A stretch of 64,000 bases of DNA from positions 62,001-126,000 of the forward strand of contig NZ_PQFZ01000008.1 in NCBI RefSeq assembly GCF_002917105.1, in the 5' to 3' direction. A model generated the notes under the pieces. That model saw nothing but the letters and a program-made list of their open reading frames with translations. It did not search any database and was not told the origin of the DNA. Made by a program: the position numbers and the translations under genes. Position 1 is the stretch's first letter. Each line of letters begins with the position of its first letter. This DNA is from Allobosea psychrotolerans. GTDB taxonomy: Bacteria > Pseudomonadota > Alphaproteobacteria > Rhizobiales > Beijerinckiaceae. Below, piece by piece: positions 61,660 through 64,000 of the stretch.

Positions 61660-62862
61660 ATGCTCGTCTTCAAACCGCTCGCAGAGCGCCGCATCGCCTT
61701 GCTGTGGGGCAGCCAATTGTTCTCCGCGACCGGGGCCGAGTTCTATATGGTTGCGGTGGTGTGGATCGCGACCTCGCTGATCGGGCGCGATGCCGGCTAC
61801 ATCTCGGCGCTGCAGGCGGGAGCGCTGCTCACCGGCAGCCTGTTCGGCGGCGTCCTGACCGATCGCTGGCGCTTCAAGACGACCATGATCGCAACCAGCC
61901 TCATCCGCGCGCTGCTCCTTGCCGTCCTGTCCGCGGCCGGAATGCTCGGCCTGATGAGCCTGCCACTGCTTGCGATCGTGGCCGGGCTCGTGGCGCTGGC
62001 GACCTCGGCCTTTGATCCGGCCCTGCAGGGCACGCTTCCGGTGCTGGCGCCCGAGCCGCGCTTGCGCCACGCGGTCAACGGTCTGTTCGATGCAACGCGG
62101 CGGATGGCGCGCATCCTCGGCCCGAGTCTGATCGCGCTGGTCAACGGCATCGTGCCGATCGGGCAGTTCTTCACGATCACGGCGGCGGGCTTCCTGCTCT
62201 CGGCGATCGGCGTCGGGCGCGGCCTGAAAGGCGTCGAGATTCCGCCGACCTCGACCGGACGCGGTCTTGGCGCGGTGGCGGACGCGCTGTCGGGAGGCCT
62301 GCGCGCAACGCGCGGGCATGCCGTCATGCGATACGGCCTGATCGCCGATCTCGTCGGCAATATCGCCTGGTCGATGGGCTTCCTGCTCGGCATGGCCTTG
62401 TATCTGCGCGCGACGAGCACCGACCCGCTCACGGATTACAGCCTGATGATGACCGCCTATGGGCTGGGAAATCTCGGCGCGAACCTCGTCCTGGTGAGCC
62501 TGCGGCCGCAGCGTCCCGCGCTATGGCTCGTTGGGTCGAAATTGATCTTCGGCGCCGGCGTCATGCTGCTGCCCTTCGCGCCCGATCGCGCCTGGCTGAT
62601 GGCTTTCGCCGCCTTTGCCGCCATCAATGGACCGCTCGAGAACCTCGCGCTGCTCTACATCATGCAGCATGATTTTCCGCCGCAACGCCTCTCGCAGGTC
62701 TACCGCCTGCAGATGTGCGCCGTCTTCGGCGGCTCGCTGATCGGCTATCTCGCAGCTCCCGCCCTGTTCGGCCAGTTCGGGGTCGGCGCGATGATCACGG
62801 CGACCGGCGCGGCGACCTTCGCCATGGGCGTCATTGGCCTGGCGCTCTTCGCGCGGCGCTGA
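61660..62862 (+). CDS. MFS exporter
   Basis: A 400-residue major facilitator with twelve predicted helices, of the EntS-like DHA3 group. ALLWGSQLFSATGAEFYMVAV opens it, GGVLTDRWRFKTTMI is the MFS loop 2-3 motif and DPALQGTLPVLAPEPRLRHAVNGL is typical of the group. Substrate unknown; relatives export siderophores or macrolides. The gene is divergent from hemC with about 240 bases between starts, so a shared control region is possible. Confidence 0.87.
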   Translation: MLVFKPLAERRIALLWGSQLFSATGAEFYMVAVVWIATSLIGRDAGYISALQAGALLTGSLFGGVLTDRWRFKTTMIATSLIRALLLAVLSAAGMLGLMSLPLLAIVAGLVALATSAFDPALQGTLPVLAPEPRLRHAVNGLFDATRRMARILGPSLIALVNGIVPIGQFFTITAAGFLLSAIGVGRGLKGVEIPPTSTGRGLGAVADALSGGLRATRGHAVMRYGLIADLVGNIAWSMGFLLGMALYLRATSTDPLTDYSLMMTAYGLGNLGANLVLVSLRPQRPALWLVGSKLIFGAGVMLLPFAPDRAWLMAFAAFAAINGPLENLALLYIMQHDFPPQRLSQVYRLQMCAVFGGSLIGYLAAPALFGQFGVGAMITATGAATFAMGVIGLALFARR

Positions 62863-62927
62863 CCAGCCTCACCCGCAGAACGTTCTTGTCACCCGCAGAA
62901 GGCTCTGGCCTTGTCGGTCCATTGGCC

Positions 62928-63068
62928 GAAACCGGTTACAATCTGCGCCTCTTCGCCGATATCGCGCCGCAAAGCATCCGGCCGACCGACCCCGCGCAGA
63001 GCGTCGATCTGCGGATCCTGATCCCGTTCTTCATGATCTCGGAATTGCGGCACGCCTATCGGGGCTGA
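62928..63068 (+). pseudogene. Probable remnant of a FliP/SctR-like gene
   Basis: In one frame the segment reads YNLRLFADIA then VDLRILIPFFMISELRHAYRG and stops. LRLF-x-x-A, the (R)xL(I/V)PxFMISEL-R-A order and spacing are those of the conserved middle of the flagellar export protein FliP and its type III homologue. The usual following FEIGF membrane helix is missing and there is no start, so only a fragment remains. The match is from memory of the family and needs a search. Confidence 0.45.
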
Positions 63069-63117
63069 GGGCGCGAATAGGGGAGTCCATGGCTGAGCTT
63101 GCGTCGGCAGTTGCCCG

Positions 63118-63297
63118 TCAAAGCCAGTCGGACCAGCAGTCCTGATGGCTCTCCCAGCGCTCGACGGCTTCCAGCAAGGCGAGGAGCTCGGCTTCCTCGC
63201 GCGAGCCCGCCGAGGCATGCGCGATCTCGTCGATCCGCTGTGTGGCGCGCTCGTGGTCGTCTTCTGTGTGAATGCGCACGCGTTGCTGCAAGGTCAT
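63118..63297 (-). CDS. Small protein related to the N-terminus of HigA-type antitoxins
   Basis: A 59-residue protein: RVRIHTEDDHERATQRIDEI, then EEAELLALLEAVERWE and a short tail SHQDCWSDWL. The HTEDDHERAxxRID and ELLxLLEAVE pattern resembles the first 50 residues of HigA-type regulators, but the helix-turn-helix that should follow is absent. GGAG stands seven bases before the ATG at 63297. No toxin gene is adjacent. It is either a truncated antitoxin or a separate small protein. Confidence 0.5.
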   Translation of the reverse strand: MTLQQRVRIHTEDDHERATQRIDEIAHASAGSREEAELLALLEAVERWESHQDCWSDWL

Positions 63298-63523
63298 CGG
63301 CAACTCCACTGATCGCGGGCTCATAACCTGCGTTCGATGTCAGTTTCACGAAGGCGATGGCTAGCAAGAAGGATGCCGGCAGCGGGTTTCCGTTGTCCTA
63401 TGAGGCTCGTCCGAGTCGGCCGGTTTGCATGGATCGAGCTCCAACGGCCGGCCCGTGCGAATCGATGCCCCAATGCTCATCCGCGGTTAGTAAATTGCCT
63501 AAGCGCCGCGGAGGTTCCCGGGT

Positions 63524-63997
63524 CTAGCGGACGGCCGACGGCGAGGCATTCTCGCCGATTTGAGAGCAGATTTCGTCGAACCGCTCGTTCATGGTCTGCG
63601 CGTCGATCCCGCTTATTGCTTGTGTGACCAGGGTTATGAAGAGCGACTTCGTGAAGATGTCGATCGTGTTCTCGCGGATGAGCCAGTGAGCCAGCAGGCC
63701 GTTCATAAAATTGAAGCGATACAAGAACGGGTCCCAATCCGCAGCGACGATTTCGCCTTGTCCGACGGCGACGAACCACTTGAGCTCTTCCACCAAATCC
63801 TTTGGCCCATGATCGCGCATTTGATCGAGGCACCGTTCTCGCCGAGGAAGGTCGAGATCCTGACACGCCATGTTCGCCATGAAGGCGGACGCGATAACGG
63901 CGGCGGTGGTCGGGGCATTCCAGCCCCTGGCCAAGCCGGCAGGCACAAAGCGATCGAGTTGGCCGGCGAGATCCTTTGAGATCTGGCGCTGTTTCAC
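63524..63997 (-). CDS. Unrecognised protein at window edge
   Basis: At least 157 residues on the minus strand; the GTG at 63997 is the first start codon visible and the true start may lie beyond the window. It has helical, amphipathic stretches (ISKDLAGQLDRFVPAG; TTAAVIASAFMANMACQDLD; GPKDLVEELKWFVAVGQG; NTIDIFTKSLFITLVTQAIS) and no signal peptide or known motif. The 199-base space downstream (63325-63523) shows nothing else. Confidence 0.55.
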   Translation of the reverse strand: MKQRQISKDLAGQLDRFVPAGLARGWNAPTTAAVIASAFMANMACQDLDLPRRERCLDQMRDHGPKDLVEELKWFVAVGQGEIVAADWDPFLYRFNFMNGLLAHWLIRENTIDIFTKSLFITLVTQAISGIDAQTMNERFDEICSQIGENASPSAVR

Positions 63998-64000
63998 GGG

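Noticed and set aside
1..64000. CRISPR arrays, rRNA, tRNA, known riboswitches
   Set aside because: No regularly spaced repeats, tRNA cloverleaf or ribosomal RNA signature was noticed on either strand by reading; a covariance-model scan was not possible.

Overview
The window looks like a chromosomal segment of a high-GC alphaproteobacterium of the order Hyphomicrobiales (Rhizobiales), perhaps near Bosea or Methylobacteriaceae. This is inferred from a GapR (DUF2312) nucleoid protein, a DUF1036 protein next to pyruvate kinase, a 41-residue ribosomal protein L36 without zinc ligands, and an intergenic repeat of a type I know from this order. No rRNA, tRNA, CRISPR array, integrase or intact insertion sequence was seen.

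Layout. 1-2.2 kb: the 3' part of a type II NADH dehydrogenase gene, a membrane protein and an exported cupin. 2.6-9.0 kb: a minus-strand run with a YfhO-like membrane protein, a TTC38-like TPR protein, an OpgC-like acyltransferase and a secreted PHB-depolymerase-like esterase. 9.2-43 kb: a dense accessory region of detoxification and redox genes, mostly built as 'regulator plus divergent enzyme' pairs. These are TetR with DMT exporter-GST-SDR-GST; LysR with tautomerase; CGNR with an alpha/beta hydrolase; HxlR with a quinone oxidoreductase-like enzyme; LysR with two CPYC peroxiredoxin-like proteins and a Tat-exported haloacid dehalogenase; and LysR with an AhpD-like/NTF2-like/PNPOx/HbpS/azoreductase/hydrolase run. 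Two chemoreceptors with related sensor domains and two decayed transporter genes (NrtB-like permease, MFS) are interspersed. The region ends with an ECF sigma/anti-sigma pair divergent from an exported metallo-beta-lactamase-fold hydrolase, an exported TPR protein and DoxX.

43-51 kb is a housekeeping-type block: gapR, N-formylglutamate amidohydrolase, glycerate 2-kinase, DUF1036, pyk, an alpha/beta hydrolase, a TPR protein, rpmJ, a zinc-ribbon MBL protein and a small lipoprotein. 51.6-59.6 kb is a catabolic operon: a divergent LysR regulator, two enolase-superfamily enzymes, and a branched-chain-amino-acid-type ABC importer whose LivM permease and LivG ATPase are fused. 60-64 kb holds a small hydrophilic protein, a divergent hemC, an MFS exporter, a short FliP-like remnant, a truncated HigA-like protein and an unrecognised protein at the edge.

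The strongest regulatory signals are (1) two 22-bp palindromes sharing an identical 11-nt half-site, one between the tetR gene and its exporter/GST operon and one just upstream of a chemoreceptor gene, and (2) two mirror-image GCGGGAATAAA elements between the ECF sigma gene and the hydrolase, which look like autoregulated divergent ECF promoters.
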